The position numbers and the translations under genes were made by a program. This document shows positions 1 to 13,179 of a stretch of DNA of 64,000 nucleotides, piece by piece. The stretch is from assembly GCA_002104905.1 (NCBI GenBank), contig MCFE01000363.1:23270-87269 (forward strand). The letters run 5' to 3'. The DNA is from Basidiobolus meristosporus CBS 931.73. Taxonomy: Eukaryota > Basidiobolomycota > Basidiobolomycetes > Basidiobolales > Basidiobolaceae. How positions within the stretch are numbered: position 1 is the first letter of the stretch; the number at the start of each line of letters is the position of its first letter. A model generated the notes under the pieces. The model saw only the letters and a list, made by a program, of their open reading frames with translations, searched no databases and was not told the DNA's origin.

Positions 1-333
1 ACAGAGGCTGAGGTAATATCCGGATATATCCAGAAATTTTCTCATATTGTTAGCCGAAAGAAGGAAAAATTCTTGCTGAAAGAAAGCCTGGGGAATGTTA
101 TCAGTGCTATATGGAAAACCTTCCATGATAAATTCAATGCCGAGTTTGCTGACGATACCGACAATCACAAAGTGAGTATCAATCGTAAACGAAAAGCCAG
201 TGCCTGGTATTACGTATCGTACAATGATCCGAATTTAACAGCCAGCGATCCTTTTATGAACGACTCCTCACTCACATCGTTTTCTTGGGTTGTCTGTGAT
301 ATACTACAATCTATTGCATCAGATATTGAATAA
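1..333 (+). CDS. RNA-dependent RNA polymerase (eukaryotic RDR/QDE-1 type), C-terminal fragment
   Basis: The frame is open from base 1 to a TAA at 331-333, giving the last 110 residues of a protein whose N-terminus lies outside the window. The segment KASAWYYVSY followed about 25 residues later by SFSWVVCDIL matches the conserved C-terminal block of cellular RNA-dependent RNA polymerases (KASAWYxVxY ... SFPWxVxDxL). These enzymes copy single-stranded RNA into dsRNA for RNA silencing and transposon control. The catalytic DxDGD motif is upstream and not visible. A GTGAGT at 171 looks like a splice donor, but the frame reads straight through into the conserved block, so I treat it as exon. Seen: frame and motif. 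Known: family role. Inferred: that the rest of the gene is intact to the left. Confidence 0.82.
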   Translation, partial: TEAEVISGYIQKFSHIVSRKKEKFLLKESLGNVISAIWKTFHDKFNAEFADDTDNHKVSINRKRKASAWYYVSYNDPNLTASDPFMNDSSLTSFSWVVCDILQSIASDIE

Positions 334-3300
334 AATACAATTCGTCATTAAAGTCTTAATGAACTAAGAATAATCGGCATTGACATTGATTTTTTAGTGG
401 CGAACTGGCAATTATCTTTACTTTGGTGATTGTGAGCACGAACCTACCTATTAATCAGACCATAATCCCTGTACTAGCCCAAAATGGAGTTGGCAAATTT
501 GGATTTTGGTCAATGCATCAATTGGAATATAGAGTGGCATAGCTTTGATTGGATGAGGAACCACCGGATGTAGGTCACTATACAATGGAAATTACTTACG
601 ATGAAACATCCACAACTCATTGCTAATTGATATGTATATATATATAGGGCTCAAGTATCTATTTCATTAAAGTAAGCATGAGCACACATGTCAACACCTA
701 CCAACTTGTAATTGTTGGGTAGTGAATAGGCCTCTACGAATAGGTTATTGCACACAGTAATTGGCCATAAGCCTATAAAATGTATATTTATCATACAAAG
801 AAGTTACCGAAATCAAAAAAACACCACCATAGATGATGCAAATGAACCACCAAAGGAGATATGGTCAGACTTTATAATACTTCACTTGCTTGAATTGCAA
901 CGGACGGGAGAACCCCGGCTTGTGAATTGTATGTTGCGCATTCAACTTCCAACGTCATGCCTTTTATACGTATTCATGGTAATTGCGAAATCGCAACTGT
1001 GTCGGTGTTTCGGCCACAACAATAGCACTAGTGAAGAATGGTCCACTAGTATTGAGGCCCAGTACCATCTTGCCAACAAACCGCTACTGAATGCTTGCAC
1101 TCATAGGCACTGAGTGGCTTACACATACAGAGCGCTGCTACACTCGGAAATGCTGTACCACCCATGCTTACCCAAAGTTGACAAGCAGCTTTGTAAAGAA
1201 TCATCCAGATTTTGGGAAGATCCCTTAATTAACTTCAACTACAAATATGGCACTTATTCGCATTTTCTACCACCTTCATGAGTGAATATGTTTCTCATTA
1301 AAGAGTTAAGTGCCACGGCCAATTAGCTTTCAGTTTCACTTGGTTCCACTGAAAGGGTAGCACACCTGAATCCATGGCACACAGATCAATGGACTTGTTC
1401 TCGTATTAGATACTATCAGCTTCTATCGGGATCTGGATCTTGAAGTGGCTCAAAAGCGATGTGATGAGAGTGTCTCCAAGCTTCAGGTGTGGGGTGCTGT
1501 CCACCAATAAATCCATTTGAGCAAGTTAGAATCGAGACGTAGAAGTTCGTGTGATTCATATGCGAGCGATCATGCGATGAGACGGGCTATGAGAGAATCG
1601 ACTTGGTCGCGAGTAGGACAGCCCAAAGTATATAAGGGTAAGCAGCTTTCAGGTCATAGTCAACATACAATCCACACACTTGACTCGTTCTCCGGAGCTG
1701 CCAGTTTGTTCTGCCCAGGCGATAGCCCTGATTGCTGCCGATACACCGTCTGAGCACGCTTGTAATGATTGGCATCTTGCTTTCAATGTAGCAGCAAATC
1801 GATACTACTCGGGGACCACCGATAGGGTGCTTTGCTAATGGGATGTGCCGATTAGCATTGTATTTTAGTCATTGAGGTTCGATGTGATGAGCAGGCATGT
1901 AGCGAGTCACTATCCTTCTGAATAAACCTTCTTAATGATGACGGGTCAAATCATCGTTTCCAATTTCACCCTAGATCGACGGATAGCATGCCCCCACTGA
2001 ATCTTAGTGTGGCACTCCATCTAGAGGTGCTGGTTGCTGTTGCTCTTAATTATCTATGCGAAATACCATCACTTTTTTATTGTACAATCAACATTGTATG
2101 AGAAATATCTTTAGTATGTTCTCAGGTTCACAGCGTCGAATAGTACCTTCAGAGTATAAATAAACAGGCAAACTGCGAGGTTGCTGTATAGACCCGTGAT
2201 ATTAATATTGCTTGTTCGATTTAGCATATATCTATGTCATCCATGTATATACACTACTTCCAAATAACACACGGAACCATACACTGGCGGATTTCATGCG
2301 AAAAACCACACTGGAGAAGATAACTACCTAGCAAAAATAATTCATAATTCTCTGAAAGATCCAAAAAGACCTCCCTCCATTCCTTTATTCTAGCTTATTA
2401 AACACAGAGTAAAGTCATCTCCATAGTCCCTAATTCAGCACCGGGGGTAAACCTTGCTCATTGCTCCGTAAGTAGCGGATCACCAATGCGTGTGCATCAC
2501 CAGGAAAGCACCCGTTACCACAGATAGTGGGGCATCAGATGTTGTGCGAACAGCCAGAACGCCAGAAGAAGGGATAGCAGGATGTGGATTGTCTGTTGCT
2601 CATTCCACTTGTGCCAGCACACCTTTTATGCGCATTCATGGCATCAACGGACTATGTAGCTTGGGTGCAAACATGGTGCAGAACAGTAGCACTAGAGGAC
2701 TGAAGAGCGTACCACCAATATTGGGGTCTAACACCCAGTTACCAAAGTTGGCTTTCATGTGGCCCTTGGATTTAGTACATCGGGAAGGAATAGCTAGAAT
2801 CCGTATAAGGATATATGGCATTGTGACACCAAGTATCTGATGAGCCACCCAGATTTTGAGATAGAAGCCCGATGGATCCTATTCCAAACTAGGTTCACCC
2901 ATGCATCTTGCTCAGTGCAAGGTAACACGGTGAATTTGGGCGAACGACTGCATATGCTGCGGCACCAATTGGAGAGTCGACCACACGTGCTTCTCTTACA
3001 GGTCCTGTAGCTCGTATTCTCAGTGCAAGGTTGCGCGGTGGAATTGGCCAGCTGGATGCTTAGTACGAAGTGCAGTGTGTACCACTGAAGAGGCCATGAC
3101 TCATGCTGCCGATTCGGAGGTTCACTTCGGAATCAGCTGTCCATTTCGAGGATTTGTGCTTCCTCTCCATGAACGTTTCAGTGCAATATCACCTCCTCTG
3201 AGTGAACGAGGCAGACTGTGTGTGAAATACGCAACAGTATATAAGGGCAACTGTACCTTTCGACAAACTCAACATACAGTCCACACCCTTGATTCGTTCT

Positions 3301-6300
3301 CGAGAGCTGCCAGCTTGTTCAGGAGTAGCACTCATCCGTCTGCCATCTCGCCGCCCAGATGATCGCCCGGCTTTGAAGGGAATGCCTCATTCTACCGCAA
3401 ACAGATAGGTGATGGTAATGCATCGACTGGGATCGGCTACGTATTCCTATCCGTACTTGCTACCGGGATTAATGTCATTGCTGAGCACATGTATGTCACC
3501 TGAATGCACATTAGTATTTTACCTTTTGCACAGTTGTAAGGAGTGATTGGCAGGAAAAGGAGTTCTCCACTTGAATAAACTAGTCTAACGATGGCGAAAC
3601 AACAACATAGGAACATGCTCTAATCGTAACATAATGCTTGTCGTTATTCAACGAGGGTGTTATCTGTAGCATCCAAGCGAGTGATTCAACATTTCAGAGC
3701 TCAGTTTAATCGAGTTTTCGCCGTGTTGTTCCAACACCGGGCATTCTCCCTGCGAGGCAGGCTCAATGTGCCCCATTTGGCAGATGTTTCAGCATATCAG
3801 GTGTAGCAGTGTCAGCCCCCTCCAACTAGTAATAACTACCGAGTGTTTCAGCCTCCCACTCTGAGTTACTACAAAGTGTCTGTATCCACACAGTACTATC
3901 GCCAAACCGAAGTATCATTTATATGTTTCTTGACACTAGCTGGTTCATGCGCTCGACATGTACACATGTGGTAAGGGTACCCGAGGCGGTATACTGCAAT
4001 GCACGTGATGTTGGATATTCTGATATCACAAATTCACTGCTGATACCGCAGACTACGAGTAACGTCTATAAATTCTGCTTTATTTCCGTTGGAGGTAGTG
4101 TTTTATTGCAGTGGTATCCAGTAGCTTTTAGTTTACCACGAAGGATGTTAGTATTTCAAGATCTATCCTATCATGTTCGGTCGCTCAGTACTCCTGGATT
4201 CCTTAAGGAACTTCTGTATGCGCCCTGCTGTAATACATTGATTCACAAATAGTTGACGATAACTGTATACTCTGTACATCGCTTTGAACAAATGTATGGT
4301 CTTTTCGGCTCCTCTTAATTTGTGTGTTTTCAGGTTTATATATATCCTGTAATTGGATGCTATAGGTGGTATTGTTAATCTATTCAGAACTCTTCTAGAG
4401 CTTACCCTTCAAATGTAATTACGTAGAATGAATAATGCTAACAGCAGTGGCTATATGGAGACCTTCTATAGCGTCGCTACTTATAGACTGAACCGTTCGT
4501 TTGGGACAATATGAGCTAAAATTTAGCTGATAGTAATCAAAGTAGACAGGAGATCCGGCCATATGAAGAATGCTATTGCATCTTACTAATCACTGCCATT
4601 GTTCCATCAATCTTAACCACTTGCCACCCTTTTATCTTTTGTTAAAACCATCAATTTACAATAAACTTTTATGCTTTTCTGTATGGACCTGTCAGCTCAC
4701 GTGAGGCAGGGCTAAGTTTTTCCATGATTCCCCCATATGTACTCAGCTATTATAATACCTCCTAAACTACTGTGTACCACAAATGTGGGATCTGGTGTAG
4801 TCGAATTTGTCCCCGAGGCAAGAGCACATATTTGGAAGGTAGTGAACGTGCTGCTGCTATCAACTTGCTTAGCACATACGCAACTCGTATACATTACACT
4901 CTGACTTCGCAAGCTATTTGAAAAGTAGTTGTTGAGTCAAGAATGGCTTCCATGGTGGCTACTAGTTTAGTTCAGATGGATAAAGCCCTGGGAGTTATAG
5001 ATAAACACATTCCCAATGACCTCAAACTTTGCATATAGCCTCTCAGACCATTTTCTGCTAATCTTCTATATTATTGTTTCTGTTTAATTAATAAAACTAT
5101 TTCGTTCAAACTTAACTCACTATTTTGCACAATACTCTAGGGTAATAAGTCTTATGCAATGGATATATATCTAGTTGAAAATCAAACACTTAACATTACT
5201 TGAAATCACTTGGTACGGCCAGATGACCATTCAAGTGGGCTTGGCGATACCAGTGAGTAATATCTATTTAATGATTCAATATTCAATATGCCTTTATAAG
5301 ATCAATCATTCAGTGATTCTAGCTCTTCGACTACCTAACTGCTTCAAAGAAGTCAGAGGCCAATGAAGTAATGTTGTCCAGTAAGTATTTGTGCGGACAA
5401 GGTGATGTTTATGATTTTCAACAATAGGCGTATTGAGTTAAAATAAGATATTTATATATAAGTAGAGCCTTATAAAACTATTGATAGAAATATTTTGAAA
5501 AGAGGCCCAACAACTAGTTCACAGTTTTTAGATTTATGAGGTTGGATGTCAGGCAGAATTTCTCGAACATTGTCTATCGGTCATTCAATGTTGACGCCAA
5601 GCCTGTGGCCTATTAGAGCTTCTAATGAAAACCCATCTGGACGTTATTCTCAGTTAAACAAAAGACATTGCTCATTAGTATAGTATCAGTTAGAGCATGT
5701 ACTTAATGGAAATATTTGCATCATATACAGGCTTGGATAACTGAGAAATAGCATTGAACCTTTTATTGTTTATATGGTTGATTTCTCAATCTTTAATACT
5801 CGCCTTTAATACGATATTAATGTGTGGCTTAATTCTTGACCCCAGAGCAAATGTATGTAAGACCCTTCTTTACAATAATTATACTGCATTCTCAACCCAG
5901 GAATTTGAATTTTATACTTGGAACGGAATTCATCCTGGATGTCTTCATACTCGAGTAAGTCAGTTCCAATTAATGCCATTAACTCGACCCTGAATTCTTA
6001 CATTACATTGTTACCAGAGCGTGATAAACCCAATGGAATTCATTGACTTCTGGTTTGTTGGGTCGAAGTAAATTATCTATTGATCTGCCAAGTCTTATAA
6101 AAGTGATGGTTCACGGTCATCGGAAGTTGTGTGCAAGGTTTGGGATAGCTTGTGCAAATACTGAATCTATGCAGGGCCCGGTGTTGTCAGTTAATTGTAT
6201 GACAAATTATTTCTGAAGTTTGAAGATACCAGCAAAGCAGACGACAAATATATAACCTCGAAATACAAACAGTCAAAATACAAATTTTCTTTAGTATTGA

Positions 6301-6979
6301 CCGAGCATGTTCTGACATTCTAAAACTACGTGCTGATCAAGGTCTCCTTTGAATAATAGACCCATACGGATAGCACTAATCGTGACAATAGGCTTTTCGC
6401 GGATTCTGGCTTACGTAACGCTTGGTAGGCGAGCCGAAAGTTATTGTTGCTGTACGAACTGAAGATCACCACGACTACTTCGTTGTTGACAACAAAGATA
6501 TGCCAACTGTGGCGATCACGAGCATTACAATGTTAAGAGTAGATGCGAATGGTTTGCAAACTAAGAGTTTAGTTTACATAGCGACATATGCGATTGATCA
6601 GATATCTCAAGTTCAAGTTAAACAAGTTCCGTTTTTTTTTTCTACTGTATCCACCAACTAAATGTCAATTCTGAACCCCTTCCTCTTGATGGTAATATAA
6701 AGTTGACAATTTTTACTTAGGGGCATGTTAGCCATTCAAGTGGATAAATAGAATAGTTAACATTACAGTTCCGCTTGTGGTATGGGTTTTTGATGGTGAT
6801 TTATTAATTATACCAACTATGTCAAAATCAGTGAGATTATTAATGAAATTTTGATAATTAGAACAACGTCAGCCTTGACACTCGATGTCAAATGAAGGTG
6901 GGTAGGAAAGGTGGATTCCGGGATTGAGGATACGAATTAATGATGAAATGAATAATGAGTATAGTAAAGAGCAACAGTC
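334..6979. other. Gene-poor intergenic region with decayed sequence
   Basis: About 6.6 kb of AT-rich sequence with no ORF I can assign to a family. It holds an old tandem duplication (annotated separately) and scattered short ORFs. The most coding-like is 6428-6661 (+), about 77 residues, which opens right after a possible acceptor (TTGGTAG) and has no recognisable domain; it is followed by a T run at about 6632-6641. A 109-codon ATG ORF at 3923-4252 (+) is also unrecognised. I see no tRNA, rRNA or transposase here. Confidence 0.5.
940..3610. repeat. Diverged tandem duplication, period about 1.6-1.66 kb
   Basis: Several blocks recur in the same order. A block reading CCTTTTAT(A/G)CG(T/C)ATTCATGG lies at 960-979 and at 2622-2641 (offset 1662). 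A TATA-like TATATAAGGG lies at 1629-1638 and 3238-3247 (offset 1609). It is followed in both copies by CAACATACA(A/G)TCCACAC and then GCTGCCAG(T/C)TTGTTC. Near-matching blocks also lie at about 1917 and 3569 (offset about 1652). Copies differ by many substitutions and indels, so the event is old. Within the second unit a shorter direct repeat CTCAGTGCAAGGT starts near 2913 and 3019. No shared ORF survives in both units. Confidence 0.65.
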
Positions 6980-9900
6980 TTAATGGCCGCTAAGATCTTG
7001 TTGGATAACAAGAGCGTAGTATTGACCCTTAAGTGCCATAAGCTCATCATGTGTACCCTTCTCATTAACAACACCATTCTTGAATACGTAGATAACATCT
7101 GCTTTTTGGATGGTAGACAAGCGGTGAGCAACGGCGATAGTGGTACGTCCCTTGGCTGCGGTATCAAGTGCGGTTTGCACAACCTTTTCGGAGGCCGCGT
7201 CAAGTGCGGATGTAGCCTCGTCGAGCAAAAGAATCTTGGGATGACGAATCAATGCACGAGCAATGGCAATGCGTTGCTTCTGACCTCCTGAAAGTTGGGA
7301 TCCTTTACCGCCCAAAGGAGTATCATATCCTAATGGTAAACTCATGATGAAATCGTGGATGTTCGAATCGCGAGCAGCTTTCTCAATTTCTTCTTGAGAT
7401 GGAGTACGGCCAACCAAACCAAAGCAGATATTCTCCTTGATGGTCATGTCGTATAGTGTAGGCTCCTGTCCGACCAAAGCAATGTGCTTGCGCATGTCGT
7501 TGATGTTCATTTGTCTAACGTCCTTTCCATCGATCATGACACTACCGGATAGCACGTCATAGAAACGTTCAGTAAGACCGATAACGGTACTCTTACCACA
7601 TCCAGAAGGACCAACCAGGGCAGCATATTGCCCAGGTTTAATGTCGAGATTCAAGCCTCTTAGAACTGGAACTCCAGGACGAGTAGGGTAACGGAAATGA
7701 ACATCTTTGTAAGTGATGTGTCCCTCAATTGCGTCTACCTTGTCACCTTCAGCCTTCGATGTATCGATGAGTGGCTTACGATCCAACAATCCAATGATGC
7801 TAGAGGCCGCAGATTTCGCCTTGCTGAGGTCTGGCACGAAGGAGAAAACATTACCAGCACTCTGTGCACCAAAAACAATAGCAATGAACACCACAAAAAA
7901 CTGCTTCTGGTCATATTCTGGTGACCCATTGTTAAATGTGGACATCAGTCTACCACCATACCAGAATCCTAAGGCATTGGCGAGGAACACAATGGCTTGG
8001 GAAATGGCAAAGACCATGGAGGAGCCGAATGCGTTCTTCTTTCCTTCTTTAACTGGTTCTTCCAACTCTTTGTGGTATAAATCGCAGACGTCTTGCTCGC
8101 GTGTAAGGGATGCAACAGTACGAATAGACGAAGCCGCCTCACAAGCAAGTTGAGCGGAATGCTCATATGCAGCCTTAGTCTTCAACTGATATCCGTTCAT
8201 CATTCTCATACGGATCACACCAGCTCCCATCAAAAGTGGGACACAAGTCATAACAACAAGTGTAAGCTTCCATCCATAGGCTAATCCGATGATGAAACCG
8301 CCAATTACGGTGGATGTAACCTGGAGAATGGTTCCGAATGTTGCTCCACTAACACCTTGAACATGTGTGGCGTCGGTCGAAAGGGCAGACACCAAAGTTC
8401 CAGTGCTGTTTTGCTCACGATCAAACCACCCAATTTCTTGTTGTAGAATAGCATTGAAGGAGTAAGAGCGGATGCGTTCAGTAAGTCTTTCGCCTGAGAT
8501 ACCAAAGGAAGTTCCTTGAATTGTTTGTGAGCAGAACATCACTATCGCAATGATAAGGAACATCAATGCCCAGAAGTTGATGTCATGAGTATTCTTTTTA
8601 CCGAATGCATCGATAATTCCGGAGAAAACGATCGACATAATTGGATATATGACTCCAGATATGATCGCAGCAATCAAACCAATAATGATGAATTTCAATT
8701 CTGGACGATTAAGTTTGAGGACCCGGAAGCAAACGTATGCAAAGGAGTACTTTGATTCGGCATCCTCCTCGATATCATTTCTGCTACCGACAGACAGAAT
8801 TGAGCGAACGGTAGTTTGACGTCTAAGCTCAGAGTCCTTTGACTTTATAGCCTCCAAGTTTTGATCCTCAGGTGGGGGTACAGCATCCAATTCGTTGTCT
8901 TTGTTACCGATCTTCTGGAGTTCAACAAGCTTGTAGTAGGCTCCTTCAGCCTTGAGAAGAGAATTGTGGTCGCCCGATTCAATGATATCACCACGATCCA
9001 TGACGATAATTTGGTCGGCGTTTCGGATTGTGGAAAGGCGATGAGCGATGACAATGGTGGTTCTACCAGAACTGGCACGATCAAGAGCTTGTTGAACAAT
9101 TCCTTCTGATTGAGTATCCAGAGCAGAGGTGGCCTCATCCAATAACAGAATACGTGGGTCCTTCACAATAGCACGAGCAATAGCAATACGTTGCTTTTGC
9201 CCTCCTGAGAGCAAGAAACCTCTTTCACCAACATGAGTATCATACTTCTCGGGAAGAGTCATAATGAAGTCGTGGGCGTTTGCCATCTTGCAGGCCTGCT
9301 CGATCAGCTCCATTTGCTTCTCTTTGCTGGCTTTTTCATGCGGGGTACCAATCAAACCGTGTGCTACATTCTCGGCAATTGTGCATTTAAATAGTGTAGG
9401 CTCCTGGGAAACAAGACCGATTTGACGTCTAAGCCAATGAACATTAAGAGACTTGATAGGTGTACCATCGAGGGAAATCTCGCCTTCAATTGGATCATAG
9501 AATCGCTCTAGCAGCTGAATAATGGTGGATTTTCCAGAACCACTCATTCCAACTAACGCAACTGTTTTTCCTGGCTCAACAGTCAAGCTGATCCCCTTCA
9601 GAATTGGAACATCTGGGCGGGATGGATAATGGAATCGTAGGTTTCGTGCTTCAATCAAACCCTTGGTGGGTGTCGTTGGCTTGAGGCCCTCCGAAGAGCA
9701 GGAATCAATTTGAGGTACTCGATAAATCGCTTCATAGAGCTTGGCAGCAGCACCTTGAGCTAACGCAAAGGCTTGGAGGTTGGGAGCAACGTGACCAAGG
9801 GAGAAAGCGCCAATAATTACAGCGAAGAATACATTGAAAACATCGCCGGCTTCTAGTGTCCCATCAGTAATCAAGCGGCCACCAAACCATGATGCAAGCG

Positions 9901-10929
9901 AGTAAGCACAGTAGATGATAAAGAAAATAACACCGATACCAAGCCCAGTGGTAAACGCTTTCTTTAGGCCCTCTTTCTTAGCATCAGCGATATTCTTGTT
10001 GTACATCTCTGAGAGTTTTTTCTGTTGACCAAAAGCAGTTGCGGTTCTAATAGAAGAAATAACCTCCTCGGCCAGAGTTCCAGAAATGGAATAATGATCA
10101 AGAGCTCTTTTGGCAAATCTGCTGGTAAAGACGTTCAAAACTCCAACGGAAACGGCGATCATGGGAATAATACAACTCAAGACCAACGTAAGCTTCCAGC
10201 TTTTGATGAAGGCGATAATAAAGGCGGAGATGAATGTTGCAACGTATGAACTGCTTTGCGGGAACTTCTCGGAAATACCATCTTGAATTAAATGAGTATC
10301 ACTAGTGATTCTTGTCGTAATCTCACCAGCACCCAATTTGTCAAACCAGGCAATGTCTTGTCTGAGCACAGCTGCTAAATATGATTCTCTCACTTTTCTG
10401 GTTTGGCGCTCACCAGCGTACACCCAGGTGGACATGTAAGCATAGGTAGTGACAAATATACCTATGGCAAGATATATGAAATAAAGTGTGTACTGGTTGA
10501 TTGTGGATCTAAAGCTGTCGATCTCGGCTGGAGTTATAGGTATTCCCTTAATAACTTTCGTTGAGAAAGCACCGAACTCATTAACCATGCCACCGAAAAT
10601 GATACTACAGGAACGTTAGACTGGACTGATGATAGAAAAATAGGAAAACATCAAACGTACGTCATAAGCGGCATGCCAGCGCCGGCGGCGATGGCAGCAA
10701 ATAAACCCACGGACATTAACATAACATCAAACTTGGTTGCGAAGTTGAAGAGCTCACTCATTGAAACTTTTGGCTCAGCACCAGCCTTCTTGTCTTTGAT
10801 CTCCTTGGAATCCTCCTTGATTTCTACAGCTTTATGCGGTGATGTCTGGTCGACATTTTCGGCATCGTGAAGTGTAGCGCCATAGGCCTCGCTACTATCA
10901 CTCGTCCGTTTCTCAGCGTCCGTTGACAT
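6980..10929 (-). CDS. Full-length ABCB-type ABC transporter (P-glycoprotein/multidrug exporter family)
   Basis: Two exons, 10661-10929 and 6980-10604, are joined across a 56-nt intron (donor GTACGT, acceptor CTGTAG). The join restores the family motif PLMTIIFGGMVNEF, giving 1297 residues, the usual size for a full transporter. Order is TMD1-NBD1-TMD2-NBD2. NBD1 has Walker A GMSGSGKST near residue 441, signature LSGGQKQRIAIARAI and Walker B ILLLDEATSALD. NBD2 has Walker A GPSGCGKST near 1088, LSGGQKQRIAIARAL and the same Walker B, so both ATP sites look catalytic. The N-terminal tail (about 60 residues) is charged and Lys/Glu-rich. The likely role is ATP-driven export of lipophilic compounds, peptides or lipids across the plasma or vacuolar membrane; the substrate cannot be read. 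ATG at 10929 was chosen because it opens the charged tail; an upstream in-frame ATG at 10983 is possible. Confidence 0.95.
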
Positions 10930-13179
10930 CGTAAGAAATGAAGTGATTAGTTTCCTCAACGAACAGGATCGGTATTTATGCAAACCCTCGCAGTGGTGAA
11001 AATTCTCAACGGTCCATATTAGTCGTTATTCTTGAATTATTGCCAGGATTAGTATTGATGACACGACTGTGATTCAGGTTCAATGCAACGCAAACATGAT
11101 TGGCTTGATATGGAAAAAGGTTAATATTTCCCTTATATTAATATTTCTCTGTAAGATTAGAATACTGAGTTAATTGGTCTTTCCCCAAGTTCGCAGATAT
11201 CGCAATATTAGCATTCATCCGCAGCTTGTATTCGAAAGTGCTGCAAATAGTAACCAATATACAGGATTTTCATTATTAATTTTGATATAGAGCCTAGATG
11301 GCTACTACAAGCCTTTATTACGTACGAGCAGCTCATCTACCCTTGCTGCGAGCTGAAGCGACTGAAACTTCGATTCCAACTGCTTTTTCCAGTATCATCT
11401 CTGAGAATTCGTTGGAACAATATGTCATCTCATGACAAAGCCATCGCTCGCATGAAGATTCCCCATCTCGCTTTCCGGGTTGGTGTGATTGGTATTGAAG
11501 AGCATTGTTCTTGTATGAAGTGAGGTGAAATTGTCGCATACGGCAAAAAGGAGTTATTTACCTCAGATATATACTGCAAGTATATTGGATTTATTGAACG
11601 GGCAACCAGGCTCTAAGATACAGCGGCAATACAATCAACATATTTGTTCAGACAAGTATCATCGGTGTCCCTTGGAACCCTATTATGGTAATCTCATTTT
11701 CAATCTGGTCAACTGGTGAATGCCTGAAATGGGATATCTTTGAATTTCAGGTATCTGAACTTTTAAGGAGATTATTTACATTTGATCTAGTGATTGGAGT
11801 TAGGTTGCATGATCGTATTTTTGATGGGATTTCATCTACTGTCCTTGAGTTGAGTTCGAGTTGCTACACAATGCCCATTTAATAGGTAGGCATTGTTCTT
11901 AGACCACTGTTGTAGGGACTTTTCACTCGAGTGAATCACGCCTGGAACCCTGCCAAACTGTGGTCAGAGTCTTCATAAGCTCATCAACAATAGTTTGACG
12001 CAGATTTCCTACCGATTTGCAAGACATTGCAAACTGACCAGAAACCCCATCACCCAGAGGCCATCATTTTCCATGAATCGTAGATTAGAGATCCTTGGCA
12101 TGTTGACTCACGATTCCCTGGTTACTAAAAATACCTCGCATATCAAAACAATAGATAAGCAATAAGGTTTTACGATATGGAGCTGCTAGATTGATGAAGA
12201 TGAGCCTGATTTCTCCGGCAAAAACGGCGGATTTCGCAAAAACGGACTCCGGAAGGTTTGGGTTGCGTCGATGAGTGCTACAAGCTAGCCAATAGCTTAT
12301 TAACGTCGCACAGGTGTACCCAGCACGTACACTCTGGTGGTCACCAGCAGCCACCTGATTGGCCAGCTCTGACGCACTCATGTATAAGGAAATCAGAATT
12401 CTAGTACGGAAAAATGGGTGGGATTTTGCGGCAGAGTTTGTAGAGGGCAAGGAAAAACTGCTCCGGACTTCCTTCACCTCGCTTTCGGCTATGCTTAAAC
12501 AGGTAGTAATATCATAAGTGGTAACTCTAATGGTTTCAGTTGCTCTTCAGTCTTATGACGGTGCTAAGCAGCTCCAGGTTCAATGGTCTGAATGCAAGGA
12601 CACATTAAGGTTTAAATTGGCAATATCAAGTAAAAATTAGGTTGCATTCCATATCTCGGAGCTTTTGGCTAGTTTAGTGATGGGATATGGAGTAAGAGAC
12701 CATTTCTGCATATTGATGTTGGGGGCTAATCCTTATTGCCCCAGGCATATTCCGCAATCTGTACTGCCAGATACCAAATAATCCCACAGGCGGCATTAGT
12801 TGCAGTGACGAGGTAAAACTAGAATTGGTAGCAGGAAGGTCGAAGTACGCTGTGACGTTTATTTCTTGGAAGCGCCAACTTCTAGGATATTCAAGAAACA
12901 AAGCCAGTTTCGCGGTGATTTCACCAAAAACATGCGCGGTAAACAGTAGGTATGTTGCGTGTTATCTCTTTAATTAGTATATATGCCCATTTTAGAAGGT
13001 CAGGATTGGCAAGGTTAAAACTATTATAACTAGAGTAAGATAGAAGGCAATACGAGATATGATTGAGATCATGTATAAATTAATCAACATGATTGGCACA
13101 GCCAGTTTAATTTACAAATTGACCAACGTCCGTGCGAGTAATGATACCATTCATTGTCTCCGAGGTTCAAGGTCGGCTG
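10930..13179. other. Intergenic region between ABC transporter and TLC-domain gene
   Basis: About 2.2 kb. An AT-rich stretch at about 11120-11150 (TATTAATATAAGG on the minus strand) may be part of the ABC promoter. Minus-strand open stretches at 11333-11539, 12085-12477 and 12674-12930 have coding-like composition but no recognised motif, no clear splice sites and, for the second, no ATG near the start. They could be relics. Nothing else is supported. Confidence 0.4.

Noticed and set aside
748-1113. 121-codon ORF in the first unit of the tandem duplication
   Set aside because: The reading frame is not kept in the second unit, and there is no ATG at its start or known motif.
6983-10249. Several ORFs of 65-146 codons on the plus strand within the ABC transporter
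   Set aside because: They are antisense shadows of a long, motif-complete coding frame and have no motifs of their own.
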